Source of the DNA: Pseudomonas sp. MH9.2
GTDB taxonomy: Bacteria > Pseudomonadota > Gammaproteobacteria > Pseudomonadales > Pseudomonadaceae
Length of the DNA: 64,000 nucleotides
Assembly (NCBI RefSeq): GCF_034353875.1
Contig: NZ_CP133784.1
Span: 1,488,001-1,552,000 of the forward strand
Reading direction: 5' to 3'
In this document: in pieces, positions 1-11,276 of the stretch
Layout: each line of letters opens with the position of its first letter
Position numbering within the stretch: position 1 is the first letter of the stretch
Position numbers and translations under genes: made by a program
Notes under the pieces: model-generated
Seen by the model: only the letters and a program-made list of their open reading frames with translations
What the model was told of the DNA's origin: nothing
The model's database searches: none

Positions 1-1
1 G

Positions 2-2428
2 CTGCATCCTTATTCAGACATCGACCTGCTGATCCTGCTGGACAGCGCCGACCACGAGGTTTTTCGCGAGCCCATTGAGCGCTTTTTGACGTTGCTATGG
101 GATATCGGCCTGGAAGTCGGCCAGAGTGTGCGCTCGGTCGATGAATGCGCACAGGAAGCCATCGCCGACCTGACAATCATCACCAACTTGATGGAAAGTC
201 GTACGATTGCCGGCCCCGAACGCCTGCGCCAGCGCATGCTTGATGTCACTAGCCCCGCCAGGATGTGGCCGAGCAAAGAGTTTTTCCTGGCCAAGCGTGC
301 AGAGCAGAAAGCCCGCCATCACAAGTACAACGACACCGAATACAACCTGGAACCCAACGTCAAAGGCTCTCCTGGTGGCTTGCGCGATATCCAGACCATT
401 CTCTGGGTCGCCCGTCGCCAGTACGGCACCTTGAATCTGCACGCGCTGGCGGGCGAAGGTTTTCTGCTGGAAAGCGAAAACACTCTGCTCGCCTCATCCC
501 AAGAGTTTTTGTGGAAGGTGCGCTACGCCTTGCACATGCTTGCCGGCCGATCGGAAGACCGCCTGCTGTTCGACCACCAAAGCAGCATCGCCCGCCTGCT
601 CGGCTACGAAGACGGCGATGCGAAGCTAGCAATCGAACGCTTCATGCAAAAGTATTACCGCGTGGTCATGAGCATTGCCGAACTGAGTGATCTGATCATT
701 CAGCACTTTGAAGAAGTCATTCTTTCAGAGGAAGGGAGCGGCACGACTCAGCCGATCAATTCGCGCTTCCAGCTGCATGATGGCTACATCGAAGCCTCCC
801 ACCCCAATGTTTTCAAGCGCACCCCCTTCGCGATACTGGAAGTTTTCGTGCTGATGGCTCAGCACCCGGAAATCAAGGGCGTTCGCGCCGACACGATTCG
901 CTTGCTGCGCGAACATCGGCACCTGATCAACGACGAGTTCCGTAACGACATTCGCAACACCAGTCTCTTTATCGAGCTGTTCAAGTGCGAGTTCGGCATC
1001 CATCGCAATCTGCGCCGGATGAACCGTTACGGGATTCTGGGTCTGTACCTGCCGGAATTCGGCCATATCATCGGCCAGATGCAGCACGACCTGTTCCATA
1101 TCTATACCGTCGACGCGCACACCCTGAACCTGATCAAGCACCTGCGTAAGCTGCAATACACTCAGACCTCAGACAAGTTTCCGCTGGCTAGCAAGATTAT
1201 GGTCAAGCTGCCCAAGCCCGAACTGATCTACCTGGCAGGGCTGTATCACGATATTGGCAAAGGCCGCGGTGGCGACCACTCGGAACTGGGCGCTATCGAT
1301 GCCGAAGTCTTTTGCCAACGCCATCAACTGCCGATCTGGGACACCCGCCTGATCGTATGGCTGGTGCAAAACCATTTGGTGATGTCGACCACCGCCCAGC
1401 GCAAGGACTTGTCCGACCCGCAGGTCATCCATGATTTCGCCCAGTTCGTTGGCGATGAAACCCACTTGGATTACCTCTACGTCCTGACCGTGGCCGATAT
1501 CAACGCAACCAATCCAACGCTGTGGAACTCGTGGCGCGCCAGCTTGTTGCGCCAGCTGTACACCGAGACCAAACGCGCACTGCGTCGCGGCCTGGAGAAC
1601 CCTGTCGACCGTGAAGAGCAGATTCGTCGTACGCAAAGTGCCGCGCTGGACATTCTCGTTCGCAGCGGTATCGACCCGGATGACGTCGAGCAACTATGGG
1701 CGCAGCTTGGGGATGATTATTTCCTGCGGCACACCGCTGGCGATGTGGCCTGGCACAGCGATGCAATCCTGCAGCAGCCTGCCGATGGCGGCCCGCTGGT
1801 GCTGATCAAGGAAACCACTCAGCGCGAGTTCGAGGGCGGCACTCAAATCTTCATCTACGCTCCCGACCAGCATGACTTCTTTGCCGTGACCGTGGCCGCC
1901 ATGGATCAGCTCAACCTGAACATTCATGACGCCCGCGTCATCACCTCCAGCAGCCAGTTCACCCTCGACACCTACATCGTGCTCGATAACGATGGCGGCT
2001 CAATTGGCGACAACCCTGTACGGATCAAGCAAATCCGCGAAGGGCTGACCGAGGCCCTGCGCAACCCCGATGACTACCCGACCATCATCCAGCGCCGGGT
2101 ACCCCGCCAGCTCAAGCATTTTGCCTTCGCGCCACAGGTCACGATCCACACCGACGCACAACGCCCGGTCACGATCCTGGAACTGAGCGCACCTGATCGC
2201 CCTGGCCTGCTGGCGCGAATCGGCAAAATCTTCCTGGAGTTCGACCTGTCATTGCAAAACGCGAAAATCGCCACGCTCGGCGAGCGGGTGGAGGACGTTT
2301 TTTTCATCACTGACGCGAACAATCAGCCGCTGTCCGATCCACAACTGTGCAGCCGACTTCAGGACGCTATCGTCGAGCAATTGAGCGTCAATCATGAGCC
2401 TCACGCAGAGATGCGCCTCAGTATCTGA
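2..2428 (+). CDS. glnD: PII uridylyltransferase / uridylyl-removing enzyme, 5' partial
   Basis: GlnD uridylylates and deuridylylates the PII proteins in response to glutamine and so controls nitrogen assimilation. The open frame runs in from the left edge with the nucleotidyltransferase motif [14 protein letters not shown], so roughly the first 90 residues lie outside the window; 808 codons remain. An HD-domain motif ([16 protein letters not shown]) follows in the middle. Two C-terminal ACT domains are visible, one around [20 protein letters not shown] and one around [18 protein letters not shown], as in full-length GlnD. The first internal ATG at 86 is not the real start. dapC follows after about 90 bases and a hairpin, as is usual in Pseudomonas. 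Confidence 0.97.
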   Translation: MHPYSDIDLLILLDSADHEVFREPIERFLTLLWDIGLEVGQSVRSVDECAQEAIADLTIITNLMESRTIAGPERLRQRMLDVTSPARMWPSKEFFLAKRAEQKARHHKYNDTEYNLEPNVKGSPGGLRDIQTILWVARRQYGTLNLHALAGEGFLLESENTLLASSQEFLWKVRYALHMLAGRSEDRLLFDHQSSIARLLGYEDGDAKLAIERFMQKYYRVVMSIAELSDLIIQHFEEVILSEEGSGTTQPINSRFQLHDGYIEASHPNVFKRTPFAILEVFVLMAQHPEIKGVRADTIRLLREHRHLINDEFRNDIRNTSLFIELFKCEFGIHRNLRRMNRYGILGLYLPEFGHIIGQMQHDLFHIYTVDAHTLNLIKHLRKLQYTQTSDKFPLASKIMVKLPKPELIYLAGLYHDIGKGRGGDHSELGAIDAEVFCQRHQLPIWDTRLIVWLVQNHLVMSTTAQRKDLSDPQVIHDFAQFVGDETHLDYLYVLTVADINATNPTLWNSWRASLLRQLYTETKRALRRGLENPVDREEQIRRTQSAALDILVRSGIDPDDVEQLWAQLGDDYFLRHTAGDVAWHSDAILQQPADGGPLVLIKETTQREFEGGTQIFIYAPDQHDFFAVTVAAMDQLNLNIHDARVITSSSQFTLDTYIVLDNDGGSIGDNPVRIKQIREGLTEALRNPDDYPTIIQRRVPRQLKHFAFAPQVTIHTDAQRPVTILELSAPDRPGLLARIGKIFLEFDLSLQNAKIATLGERVEDVFFITDANNQPLSDPQLCSRLQDAIVEQLSVNHEPHAEMRLSI

Positions 2429-2468
2429 ATGACGCCATTGCAGGCCCACCTTTACGTTTCGACTCAAC

Positions 2469-2493
2469 GGCGCCCGGCCCACTCCCGGGCGCC
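2469..2493. terminator. Hairpin between glnD and dapC
   Basis: A perfect 9-bp inverted repeat (GGCGCCCGG / CCGGGCGCC) with a 7-nt loop lies in the short glnD-dapC gap. There is no clear T-run on either side, so termination is a guess; it could be a weak terminator or a processing site. Confidence 0.4.
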
Positions 2494-2516
2494 ACGCTCA
2501 CTGAGACCTACACCCC

Positions 2517-3710
2517 ATGAATAACGCCTTGCAGCAGCTCCAGCCCTACCCTTTCGAAAAACTCCGCGCCTTACTTGGCAGCGTGACGCCCAATGCCGAT
2601 AAACGCCCTGTCGCGCTGTCCATCGGCGAACCCAAGCACCGCTCGCCTGCGTTCGTCGCTGAAACGCTGGCCGCCAACCTCGATCAGATGGCGGTTTACC
2701 CGACTACGCTCGGCATCCCGGCGCTACGCGAAGCCATCACCGCCTGGTGTGAGCGCCGTTTTGACGTGCCCACCGGCTGGCTCGACCCGGCGCGTCATGT
2801 GTTACCGGTCAACGGGACTCGCGAAGCCTTGTTCGCCTTCACCCAGACCGTGGTCAACCGCAGCGACGACGCACTGGTAGTCAGCCCAAATCCGTTCTAT
2901 CAAATCTATGAAGGCGCAGCCTTGCTGGCCGGCGCACAGCCCCATTACCTGCCCTGCCTGGCGGAAAATGGTTTTAACCCGGATTTCGATGCAGTGTCCG
3001 CAGACGTCTGGAAGCGCTGCCAGATCCTGTTCCTGTGCTCGCCCGGCAACCCAACTGGCGCACTGGTGCCACTGGAAACCCTGAAAAAGCTGATCGCCCT
3101 GGCTGATGAACATGATTTTGTGATCGCCGCCGACGAGTGCTACAGCGAGCTGTACTTTGACGAACAGACTCCGCCACCAGGCCTGCTGAGTGCATGCGTG
3201 GCGCTGGGGCGCAAAGACTTCAAACGTTGCGTGGTATTCCACAGCCTGTCCAAACGCTCGAACCTGCCCGGCTTGCGCTCAGGTTTTGTGGCCGGCGATG
3301 CCGACATCCTTAAAGCTTTTTTGCTCTATCGCACCTATCACGGTTGCGCCATGCCGGTTCAAACCCAGCTGGCGAGTATTGCCGCATGGAATGACGAAGA
3401 GCACGTACGCGCCAACCGAACGCTGTATCGGGAGAAGTTCGACGCCGTGCTGGAGATCCTCGCCCCGGTGCTCGACGTACAGCGTCCCGACGGTGGTTTT
3501 TATCTGTGGCCGAATGTCGGGACCGACGACACTGAGTTCTGCCGCGACCTGTATATAGCCGAGCATGTCACCGTGGTGCCGGGCTCCTACCTGTCCCGCG
3601 AAGTCGACGGTTTCAACCCCGGCGCCGGACGTGTACGCATGGCGCTGGTTGCACCTCTGGCCGAATGCGTCGAAGCGGCCACGCGTATTCGGGATTTCAT
3701 CAAAGGCTGA
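2517..3710 (+). CDS. dapC: Succinyldiaminopimelate aminotransferase (class I/II PLP enzyme)
   Basis: A fold-type I aminotransferase of 397 residues. In the DAP/lysine pathway it converts N-succinyl-2-amino-6-oxopimelate to N-succinyl-LL-2,6-diaminopimelate using glutamate. The PLP-lysine motif is seen as SLSKRSNLPGLRSGF, with the upstream NPTGA loop (CSPGNPTGALVP) and the ADECYSELYF segment of the aminotransferase core. The position right after glnD is that of Pseudomonas dapC, which supports this call over other aminotransferases. The cytoplasmic protein has the usual family length. Confidence 0.92.
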   Translation: MNNALQQLQPYPFEKLRALLGSVTPNADKRPVALSIGEPKHRSPAFVAETLAANLDQMAVYPTTLGIPALREAITAWCERRFDVPTGWLDPARHVLPVNGTREALFAFTQTVVNRSDDALVVSPNPFYQIYEGAALLAGAQPHYLPCLAENGFNPDFDAVSADVWKRCQILFLCSPGNPTGALVPLETLKKLIALADEHDFVIAADECYSELYFDEQTPPPGLLSACVALGRKDFKRCVVFHSLSKRSNLPGLRSGFVAGDADILKAFLLYRTYHGCAMPVQTQLASIAAWNDEEHVRANRTLYREKFDAVLEILAPVLDVQRPDGGFYLWPNVGTDDTEFCRDLYIAEHVTVVPGSYLSREVDGFNPGAGRVRMALVAPLAECVEAATRIRDFIKG

Positions 3711-3719
3711 TCACGAAAT

Positions 3720-3749
3720 CTGTAGCGGCCAACACACTGGCCGCTACAG
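3720..3749. terminator. Hairpin downstream of dapC
   Basis: A perfect 12-bp inverted repeat (CTGTAGCGGCCA, loop ACACAC, TGGCCGCTACAG) lies 10 bases after the dapC stop. It has no strong T-run. Hairpins of this sequence type are common after Pseudomonas genes. Confidence 0.5.
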
Positions 3750-3828
3750 CGAACCGCGATAACTATGTACAGCCTCGGTCAGCTCGCCACAGAGAACAAT
3801 GAGACTCCGCCTACCCTGGAGTTTCACC

Positions 3829-4578
3829 ATGAACGAACTACGACTCTGCAACGCCCGCCGCTTGAGGGACCAACAGGTTTCCTATGAGACCGCCATCGAA
3901 GAGAACCCTGACAATGCCGGGGTATCTGTTCCCGGCAGTCGCCGCAAGCGGGCCGTCGGGCATTTTTCCAGGTTCTGGGCCAATGGCCGCACCCTGAAAA
4001 TCGGTTTTACCGATGAGGACCTGCCCGAACCCCACAAACAAGCCATTATTGCCGCTATCAACCAGTGGCAAGCCTCTGTAAACCTGACGTTCGAGTTTAT
4101 TGATGGCCGGGAAAACACGCCGGGCTATGGTAAAGGTGACATCCGAATCACGACTGCCTCCAGCGCGAACTACACCCTGATCGGGACCGATGCCAAGGCC
4201 AACGACCCGTGGACTCCTACGATGGTGCTGGGTGTAAAACCATCGGACCCGAAGTTCCGATACACCATCATGCACGAGTTTGGCCATGCGCTAGGGGCCG
4301 AGCATGAACATCAGCACCCGGAAGCCGATATTCCTTGGGACGTGTCGAAGGTGTACGAACACTACGCGAAAGCCGGTCATTCCGCCGAAGAAGTCGATGA
4401 ATCGGTGCTTCGCAAATTCGAATCAGACAAAACGACCTACACCGCTTACGACAAGCAGTCGATCATGCATTATCCGGTGCCTAACACCATTACGATCGGC
4501 GATTGGGAAGTGGGCCTCAATGCGATGATCAGCGATAAAGACAAAGCCTTCATGCGCAAGGCTTATCCAAAAAGATAA
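3829..4578 (+). CDS. Metzincin-type zinc metalloprotease (M12A/astacin-like), no signal peptide
   Basis: A 249-residue protein with the full metzincin zinc signature HEFGHALGAEHEHQHP (HExxHxxGxxH followed by E). A Met-turn segment, SIMHYP, lies about 60 residues further on, as in astacins and related ZnMc peptidases. The start at 3829 is preferred over an in-frame ATG at 3799 because TGGAG lies 7 bases in front of it. No signal peptide or membrane segment is visible; the N-terminus is polar. It may therefore act inside the cell, be exported by a leader-independent route, or be an effector. The substrate is unknown. It converges on the antiporter gene with only 8 bases between them. Confidence 0.8.
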   Translation: MNELRLCNARRLRDQQVSYETAIEENPDNAGVSVPGSRRKRAVGHFSRFWANGRTLKIGFTDEDLPEPHKQAIIAAINQWQASVNLTFEFIDGRENTPGYGKGDIRITTASSANYTLIGTDAKANDPWTPTMVLGVKPSDPKFRYTIMHEFGHALGAEHEHQHPEADIPWDVSKVYEHYAKAGHSAEEVDESVLRKFESDKTTYTAYDKQSIMHYPVPNTITIGDWEVGLNAMISDKDKAFMRKAYPKR

Positions 4579-4586
4579 GTTGATGG

Positions 4587-6233
4587 CTATTTAACCGGCC
4601 CCAGATTCGCCTCACTCAGGTCCAACTCACCCAATATCTGACGCAGCGCGTCGTCGCCGATCCGGTGATGACGGCGCAGGCTATAGAGTTCCAGGCGCTG
4701 CGCGCGCAACGCGTGCAAACGCAGGCGTCGTTCCAGCTGGTCCATTTGCCAAGCCAGCGCCTGCGCTTCGGAGGTGTCGTTGAACACCTCGAGGTGATGG
4801 CGGTATTCGGACATGATCCGCGCTTTGACTTCCATCGCCAAAGCGGCTTGCGCAGCGTCGGGGATGACGCCGGTGTCGGCCAGGTCCTCAGCTTCCAGGG
4901 CGTGAATCGCCGCTTCAGCGGTATGCTTCCATGCCTCTCGAACCTCGCGTTTCATCGCGTGGTCCGGGCTTTTAGCGACACCGCGCAGCAACAATGGCAA
5001 AGCGATGCAGGCTGCAATCAATGACAGCAGGATGACGCCTGCGGCGATAAAGATCAGCAGATCACGCTCAGGAAAGTCTGCCCCGGCACTGATCAACAGC
5101 GGCACGGACATCACACCCGCCAGCGTCACGGCCCCTCGCACGCCACCCACGGTCAGCAGCCAGCCAGAGCGCGCCGTCAGCTCAAGCGATGATTCGCCGC
5201 GATCACCCCAGCGCCGCAAGCCGACCATCAGCCGCCAGACGCTCTGCACCCACACATAACGTAACGCCAACAACACCATAAAAATCGCCAATACATCTAG
5301 GCAACGCCACAACAGGGTTGGCCAGAGCGACACTTCATGACTGGCGACGGCCTTGATGATGTCCGGAAACTGCAGGCCCAGCAGCAGGAAAATCAAGCCA
5401 TTGAAAGCAAACTCCAGCAGTGCCCAGACGCTACGATTAAGCAGCCGCGTACTGGTCTGTCGCGGCAGCAGATCCAGCCAGCTTTGCATCATACCGGCGG
5501 CCACGGCTGACAGAATCCCCGAAGCGCCCAAGCGTTCAGCCAATACATAGGCAGCGAAGGGCAGGAGCAACATGAACACTACATGGGTCGCAGGGTCATC
5601 CCAGCCCCGGGCAATCATCCAGCCACGCAAACGCCCCACCAGCCAGCTCAGCGCTACGCCGATGGCCAAGCCGCCACAGGCGACCAGGACAAATGTCAGG
5701 CTGGCGCTGGCCAGCGAGAACACGCCCGTCACCGCCGCCGCCAAAGCAAACTTGAAGGTCACCAGGCCGGAGGCATCATTCATCAAAGCCTCGCCTTGGA
5801 GCATATGCATAATTGGCGCGGGCAGCCGATCCTGAGCAATCGCCGACACCGCCACGGCATCGGTCGGCGACAGCACGGCCGCCAAGGCGAAGGCCACCGG
5901 CAAGGGGATGGTTGGTATCAGCCAATGGATAAAGAAACCGGCGCCCACCACCGTGAACAATACCAGCCCCACTGCCAAGGTAAGAATCGGCCCGCGAAAA
6001 CGCCACAACTCGCGCTTGGGCATACGCCAACCATCCGAGAACAGCAGCGGTGGCAGAAACAAGAACAAAAACAGTTCAGGGTCGAGCGCGACATGCAAAC
6101 CCAGCGTCGGCCAAGCCAGCAACGCCCCGGCAGCGATCTGCAACAGTGGCAACGGCAACGGAATCAACCGGGCCACCAACCGCGACACACCGACCAACAT
6201 CAGCAAAATAAGGACGGTATAGGCTGTTTGCAT
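4587..6233 (-). CDS. Na+/H+ antiporter, CPA1 family
   Basis: A 548-residue inner-membrane antiporter exchanging Na+ (or K+) for H+. About 11-12 hydrophobic helices fill the first 410 residues. The CPA1 ion-site helices are recognisable: ALSPTDAVAVSAIAQDRLP and then GEALMNDASGLVTFKFAL, with the paired N-D of the transport site. A hydrophilic, Arg/Glu-rich tail of about 130 residues follows and is probably cytoplasmic and regulatory. An ATG at 6257 is open in frame, but 6233 is chosen because ACGAGGAAAA precedes it at a fair distance and the helix starts straight after. The exact ion cannot be read from sequence. Confidence 0.9.
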   Translation of the reverse strand: MQTAYTVLILLMLVGVSRLVARLIPLPLPLLQIAAGALLAWPTLGLHVALDPELFLFLFLPPLLFSDGWRMPKRELWRFRGPILTLAVGLVLFTVVGAGFFIHWLIPTIPLPVAFALAAVLSPTDAVAVSAIAQDRLPAPIMHMLQGEALMNDASGLVTFKFALAAAVTGVFSLASASLTFVLVACGGLAIGVALSWLVGRLRGWMIARGWDDPATHVVFMLLLPFAAYVLAERLGASGILSAVAAGMMQSWLDLLPRQTSTRLLNRSVWALLEFAFNGLIFLLLGLQFPDIIKAVASHEVSLWPTLLWRCLDVLAIFMVLLALRYVWVQSVWRLMVGLRRWGDRGESSLELTARSGWLLTVGGVRGAVTLAGVMSVPLLISAGADFPERDLLIFIAAGVILLSLIAACIALPLLLRGVAKSPDHAMKREVREAWKHTAEAAIHALEAEDLADTGVIPDAAQAALAMEVKARIMSEYRHHLEVFNDTSEAQALAWQMDQLERRLRLHALRAQRLELYSLRRHHRIGDDALRQILGELDLSEANLGPVK

Positions 6234-6257
6234 AAAGCGGTTTTCCTCGTCGTCCAC

Positions 6258-6971
6258 TAACAGTCAAATGCATGCACCCAGGCAACTGCATACCTTCAAA
6301 CTGACACATTGACGCTCGACCCCTCCACACTGCCGCACTTAGAGAACGGTCAATTCAATGCTCTTGATTGCAAGAACAGGGTAATCGCTCTGTTTCGCAT
6401 TCGCCGACCAAGGTAACGTAACGAGAACGATTATTCATTCGACCTAGAGCAGGCTTATTAACTGATTCGCACAGGATCGTAACAGGCCACCCCCGAAAAT
6501 ACTTTTTTGCCCACGTTAATGAACGACCTTAAGCAGACCGGCTGTATTCAACACATCCTAGGGCACGATGCAAAAATATTTGCCGCTGGATGGACAGTAT
6601 TTGTTCAGGTTAGCTCCGCTATTGTAGGAAAGGTCTGACGGTACAGTCTGCGCGCGGACTCAGTACTCTACTGAACTAGCTTGACGCGCATACTGCTGTT
6701 GCACCTTTTCGCGTTAAGTTAAACTGTCTCGTGCGAATCGCCCTGCGCTCGCAGCTCCGCAAAACGGTCATGTAATAGAGTTCGCGCCATCCCGCTGAAG
6801 GTAAACGTAATTTTCACGATTCCTGAACTATGCTTTGCGCGAACAATTGTGTCGCGGCGCCGTTACCGACCCTGTCAGAGCGGCCCCGTATTTTCAAAGT
6901 AAACAGTATCTGTGGATATTGCAGACGGCTCGCTTCTTAAGCCGCAATGCTTTCCTGCGCTAGAGGATCCT
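6258..6971. other. Long intergenic region between antiporter and arn operon
   Basis: About 710 bases without a credible gene, lower in GC than its surroundings. It must hold the divergent promoters of the antiporter (minus) and arnB (plus). I looked for paired PmrA boxes (CTTAAG-type) and PhoP boxes (GTTTA-type). I found only single partial hits, such as GCGTTAAGTTAAACTG near 6710 and GGTAAACG near 6800, so no regulator is assigned. Confidence 0.6.
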
Positions 6972-8120
6972 ATGAATCAAAGTTTCCTGCCCTTTTCCCG
7001 CCCGAGTATCGGTGACGAAGAAATTGCCGCCGTCGAGCAGGTTTTACGCTCCGGCTGGATTACCACAGGCCCGAAAAACCAGGAGCTTGAACAGCAATTT
7101 GCCGAACGCGTGGGCTGTCGTCACGCCGTCGCGCTCTCGTCCGCCACCGGCGCGATGCATGTCACGTTGCTCGCCCTGGGCATTGGCCCTGGCGATGAGG
7201 TGATTACCCCGTCGCAAACCTGGGTGTCCACCGCCAACATGATCTGCCTGCTCGGCGCGACCCCGGTTTTCGTCGACGTCGACCGCGACACCCTGATGAC
7301 TGACCTCGCCGCCATCGAAGCCGCCATCACCCCGCGTACCAAAGCCATCATCCCGGTGCATTACGCCGGGGCCGCCTTTGATCTGGACCCCCTCTACGCA
7401 CTGGCCGAGCGTCACGGCATCATGGTGATCGAAGATGCCGCTCACGCAGCGGGCACTCTTTACCGGGGACGTGCGGTCGGCGCGCAAGGCACTGCCATTT
7501 TCTCGTTCCACGCGATCAAAAACATGACCTGCGCCGAAGGCGCGATGTTCGTCAGCGATGACGAGAACCTCGCCAACCGGGTCCGCATGCTCAAGTTTCA
7601 CGGGCTCGGCGTGGACGCCTACGACCGCATGACCCATGGCCGCAAACCGCAGGCGATGGTCATTGAGCCAGGGTTCAAGTACAACCTGGCCGACATGAAC
7701 GCCGCCATTGCCCTGGTGCAGCTCAAGCGCCTCGACGAGATCAATGCCAAACGCGAGGTCCTGGCCCAAGCCTACCTCAAGCGCCTGGCAGACTTGCCGG
7801 TCCAGCCGCTTCTGCTGCCAAGCTATCCGCAGCAGCACGCCTGGCACCTGTTCATTCTGCGCATCGATGCCGAGCGCTGTGGCCTGGACCGCGAGGCGTT
7901 CATGAAAGGCTTGCAGGAGCAGAACATTGGCACCGGCATTCATTTTATCGCCACCCACCTGCACACCTATTACCGCAAGCAGTTCCCGTCGGTCCAGTTG
8001 CCCAACACCGAATGGAACTCGGCACGCCTGTGCTCGATCCCGCTGTTTCCCGACATGACCCTCGACGACGTCGAGCGCGTTGCGTGTGCTATTGAAACCA
8101 CTCTGGAACGAAGCCTGTGA
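6972..8120 (+). CDS. arnB: UDP-4-amino-4-deoxy-L-arabinose--oxoglutarate aminotransferase
   Basis: ArnB transfers an amino group from glutamate to UDP-Ara4O to give UDP-L-Ara4N, which is destined for lipid A. The 382-residue protein belongs to the DegT/DnrJ/EryC1 PLP family. The start [18 protein letters not shown] is typical of ArnB, and the PLP lysine is in [15 protein letters not shown]. The start at 6972 has GAGG 5 bases upstream; the longer in-frame start at 6912 adds a poor-looking extension and is rejected. It is the first gene of the arn block and overlaps arnC by 4 bases (GTGA). Confidence 0.95.
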   Translation: MNQSFLPFSRPSIGDEEIAAVEQVLRSGWITTGPKNQELEQQFAERVGCRHAVALSSATGAMHVTLLALGIGPGDEVITPSQTWVSTANMICLLGATPVFVDVDRDTLMTDLAAIEAAITPRTKAIIPVHYAGAAFDLDPLYALAERHGIMVIEDAAHAAGTLYRGRAVGAQGTAIFSFHAIKNMTCAEGAMFVSDDENLANRVRMLKFHGLGVDAYDRMTHGRKPQAMVIEPGFKYNLADMNAAIALVQLKRLDEINAKREVLAQAYLKRLADLPVQPLLLPSYPQQHAWHLFILRIDAERCGLDREAFMKGLQEQNIGTGIHFIATHLHTYYRKQFPSVQLPNTEWNSARLCSIPLFPDMTLDDVERVACAIETTLERSL

Positions 8121-9133
8121 AACCTTATCCGATTCAGTGCGTTTCGATCGTCATCCCGGTCTACAACGAAGAGCAGAGCCTGCCTGAGTTGTTGCGCCGC
8201 ACCGAAGCGGCCTGTGCACAGTTGCACCATGAATTCGAAATCGTTTTGGTCGACGACGGCAGCCGCGACAACTCTGCGCAAATCCTTCAGGACGCCTCGG
8301 AGCGTGAAGGCAGCTCCATTGTCGCGGTGATCCTCAATCGCAACTATGGCCAGCACGCGGCCATCATGGCCGGCTTCGAGCAATGCAAAGGCGATGTCGT
8401 CATCACTCTGGACGCCGACCTGCAAAACCCGCCGGAAGAAATTCCGCGCCTGGTTGCCCAGGCCGAGCTCGGCTACGACGTGGTGGGCACCGTGCGCAAC
8501 AACCGTCAGGATTCAGCCTGGCGTCGTTGGCCGTCGCGCTTGATCAATCTGGCCGTGCAACGCTCCACCGGCGTGGCCATGAGCGACTATGGCTGCATGC
8601 TGCGGGCGTATCGACGCACGATCGTCGACGCCATGCTGGCCTGCCGCGAGCGCAGTACGTTCATCCCGATTCTGGCCAACAGCTTCGCCCGCCACACCAC
8701 CGAGGTGCTCGTCCCGCACGCCGAGCGCGAACATGGTGATTCGAAATACAGCCCGATGCGCCTGATCAACCTGATGTTCGACTTGATCACCTGCATGACC
8801 ACCACGCCCTTGCGCCTGCTGAGCATCCTCGGCTTCAGCATGGCCTTTCTCGGCGTGCTGTTCGCCGTGTTGCTCATCGGTTTGCGCCTGATTTTCGGCG
8901 CCACCTGGGCTGGCCACGGCACCTTTGTTTTGTTTGCTGTGCTGTTCGTGTTCACCGGCGGCCAGTTCATCGGCATGGGACTGTTGGGCGAATACCTGGG
9001 CCGCATGTACAGCGATGTCCGGGCCCGCCCGCGTTTTTTCATCGAAAAAGTGCTGCGCAGCCCGTCCGCGACGTCCGCTGTAAATGCTAACAGCTCACAC
9101 CCGTCTTCATCTTCCACTCAGGTCACGTTATGA
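8117..9133 (+). CDS. arnC: Undecaprenyl-phosphate 4-deoxy-4-formamido-L-arabinose transferase
   Basis: ArnC moves L-Ara4FN from UDP to undecaprenyl phosphate on the inner face of the inner membrane. The 338-residue protein opens with a GT2 domain ([18 protein letters not shown], then the acidic [14 protein letters not shown]). Two C-terminal membrane helices lie around residues 235-300, as in the DPM1/GtrB-like group. The start is GTG, overlapping the arnB stop. Its own stop overlaps the arnA ATG (TTATGA), so the three genes look translationally coupled. Confidence 0.95.
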   Translation: MKPYPIQCVSIVIPVYNEEQSLPELLRRTEAACAQLHHEFEIVLVDDGSRDNSAQILQDASEREGSSIVAVILNRNYGQHAAIMAGFEQCKGDVVITLDADLQNPPEEIPRLVAQAELGYDVVGTVRNNRQDSAWRRWPSRLINLAVQRSTGVAMSDYGCMLRAYRRTIVDAMLACRERSTFIPILANSFARHTTEVLVPHAEREHGDSKYSPMRLINLMFDLITCMTTTPLRLLSILGFSMAFLGVLFAVLLIGLRLIFGATWAGHGTFVLFAVLFVFTGGQFIGMGLLGEYLGRMYSDVRARPRFFIEKVLRSPSATSAVNANSSHPSSSSTQVTL

Positions 9134-11121
9134 ATCCTAAAGCTGTCGTCTTTGCCTATCACGATATTGGTTGTGCTGGCATCGAAGCCTTGCTCAACGC
9201 AGGCTATGAAATCGCTGCCGTGTTTACCCATGCCGACGACCCGAAGGAAAACACCTTCTACGGTTCCGTCGCGCAATTGTGTGCACGCAAAGGCATTCCG
9301 GTGCACGCCCCGGAAGATGCCAACCATCCTCTGTGGATTGAGCGGATCAGCAAACTCAACGTCGACTACCTGTTCTCCTTTTATTACCGCCACCTGCTGG
9401 GCGAGCAATTGCTGGCCTGCGCGAGCAAAGGCGCCTTCAACCTGCACGGCTCCCTGCTCCCGCATTATCGCGGCCGCGCCCCAGCCAACTGGGTCCTGGT
9501 GAATGGCGAAACCGAAACCGGCGTGACCCTGCACCGCATGGTCAAGCGCGCCGATGCCGGCGCTATCCTGGCTCAACAGCGTGTGGCCATCGAACGTGCC
9601 GACACCGCCCTGACCCTGCACACCAAGTTGCGCAACGCCGCTGCCAACTTGTTGCGCGACGCATTGCCGCTGCTGGCCCAGGGCAAGTTGACTGAAACCG
9701 CCCAGGACGACACCCAAGCGTCCTACTTCGGACGCCGCACCCCGGCCGATGGCCTGCTGGACTGGAAGCGCCCGGCCGAACAGCTGTTCAACCTGGTGCG
9801 CGCCGTGACCCAGCCTTACCCTGGTGCTTTCTGCCCGGTTGGCGAACACAAACTGATCGTCTGGAGCGCCGACGTCGTTGCCGGCAATGAAGGCATCGCC
9901 CCAGGCCGAGTGATCAGTTCCGATCCCCTGCGCATCGCCTGTGGCGAAGACTCCCTGGTGATCACCGCCGGTCAGCGTGGCGACGCCGGGCTCTACCTCA
10001 GCGGCCCGCAACTGGCCCGCGAACTGGGTCTGGTCGAAGGCTCGCGCATGGTCGGCAGCGAGTCGGCACGTGCCGTGCGTCGCACCCGTGTTCTGATCCT
10101 CGGCGTCAACGGCTTTATCGGTAACCACCTGTCCGAGCGCCTGCTGCAAGACGACCGCTACGAAATCTATGGCATGGACATCGGTTCCGACGCCATCGAC
10201 CGCCTGCGCAGCCACCCGAACTTCCACTTCGTCGAAGGCGACATCAGCATCCACTCCGAGTGGATCGAATATCACATCAAAAAATGTGATGTCGTGCTGC
10301 CGCTGGTGGCCATCGCCACCCCGATCGAATACACCCGCAACCCGCTGCGCGTGTTCGAACTCGACTTCGAAGAAAACCTGAAGACCGTGCGTTACTGCGT
10401 GAAATACAACAAGCGCGTGATCTTCCCGTCGACCTCCGAAGTGTACGGGATGTGTACCGACCCGAATTTCGACGAAGACACCTCGAACCTCATCGTCGGC
10501 CCGATCAACAAGCAGCGCTGGATCTACTCGGTCTCCAAGCAATTGCTCGACCGGGTAATCTGGGCTTATGGTCAGAAAGGCCTGCGCTTCACCCTGTTCC
10601 GTCCGTTCAACTGGATGGGCCCACGCCTGGACCGTCTGGACTCGGCGCGAATCGGCAGCTCGCGTGCCATCACCCAACTGATCCTGCACCTGGTGGAAGG
10701 CACCCCGATTCGTCTGGTCGACGGCGGCGCACAAAAACGCTGCTTCACCGATGTGGCTGACGGCATCGAAGCCCTGGCACGCATCATCGAAAACCGCGAT
10801 GACAAGTGCAACGGCCAGATCATCAACATCGGCAACCCGGACAACGAAGCCAGCATCCGCCAGCTGGGCGAAGAACTGCTGCGTCAGTTCGAAGCTCACC
10901 CACTGCGCTCGAACTTCCCTCCTTTCGCCGGTTTCCGTGACGTCGAAAGCCAGTCGTTCTATGGCACCGGCTATCAGGACGTGACCCACCGCAAGCCAAG
11001 CATCGATAACGCTCGCCGCCTGATCGACTGGACCCCAACCATCGAACTGAGCGAAACCATCGGCAAGACCCTCGACTTCTTCCTGCGTGAAGCAATGCTC
11101 GAAATCGCGGATAAACGCTGA
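9130..11121 (+). CDS. arnA: Bifunctional UDP-L-Ara4N formyltransferase / UDP-glucuronate decarboxylase
   Basis: A two-domain cytoplasmic enzyme of 663 residues. The N-terminal part (about 1-300) is a formyltransferase with the active-site stretch [18 protein letters not shown], which formylates UDP-L-Ara4N. The C-terminal part (about 315-663) is an NAD-dependent SDR that oxidatively decarboxylates UDP-glucuronate to UDP-Ara4O. It shows [18 protein letters not shown] for the nucleotide and [16 protein letters not shown] as YxxxK. It starts on the arnC stop. No arnD follows; a perfect hairpin begins 28 bases after the stop. A 623-codon open frame on the other strand is a shadow of GC-rich coding. 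Confidence 0.96.
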   Translation: MNPKAVVFAYHDIGCAGIEALLNAGYEIAAVFTHADDPKENTFYGSVAQLCARKGIPVHAPEDANHPLWIERISKLNVDYLFSFYYRHLLGEQLLACASKGAFNLHGSLLPHYRGRAPANWVLVNGETETGVTLHRMVKRADAGAILAQQRVAIERADTALTLHTKLRNAAANLLRDALPLLAQGKLTETAQDDTQASYFGRRTPADGLLDWKRPAEQLFNLVRAVTQPYPGAFCPVGEHKLIVWSADVVAGNEGIAPGRVISSDPLRIACGEDSLVITAGQRGDAGLYLSGPQLARELGLVEGSRMVGSESARAVRRTRVLILGVNGFIGNHLSERLLQDDRYEIYGMDIGSDAIDRLRSHPNFHFVEGDISIHSEWIEYHIKKCDVVLPLVAIATPIEYTRNPLRVFELDFEENLKTVRYCVKYNKRVIFPSTSEVYGMCTDPNFDEDTSNLIVGPINKQRWIYSVSKQLLDRVIWAYGQKGLRFTLFRPFNWMGPRLDRLDSARIGSSRAITQLILHLVEGTPIRLVDGGAQKRCFTDVADGIEALARIIENRDDKCNGQIINIGNPDNEASIRQLGEELLRQFEAHPLRSNFPPFAGFRDVESQSFYGTGYQDVTHRKPSIDNARRLIDWTPTIELSETIGKTLDFFLREAMLEIADKR

Positions 11122-11148
11122 GGTTACTCTTCAACATCAAGCAGGAAA

Positions 11149-11178
11149 GCATGAGGCGCCATTTATGGCGCCTCATGC
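11149..11178. terminator. Perfect hairpin after arnA, where arnD is expected
   Basis: A 14-bp perfect inverted repeat (GCATGAGGCGCCAT, TT, ATGGCGCCTCATGC) followed by CCTTTA. It is a strong hairpin with a weak U-tract and probably ends or attenuates the arnBCA transcript. Confidence 0.65.
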
Positions 11179-11276
11179 CCTTTAGTGACGGGTTGGACTA
11201 TCAGTGCTGGAACTTCGACTCATTCAGTCCAGCGCTGAACGTCTTCAGCCTACATCCCTAAGTACAAGGATTTCTC

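Noticed and set aside
6700..6730. A possible PmrA or PhoP box (GTTAAGTTAAACTG)
   Set aside because: Only one half-site-like hexamer is present. No second half-site at the required spacing.
6795..6825. A ColR-like site (AACGTAATTTTCAC) upstream of arnB
   Set aside because: It departs from the recalled ColR consensus at several positions, including within the T-tract, so it cannot be supported.
9118..10989. A 623-codon open frame on the minus strand opposite arnA
   Set aside because: arnA is certain on the plus strand. The antisense frame has no recognisable domain and is a by-product of GC-rich codon use.
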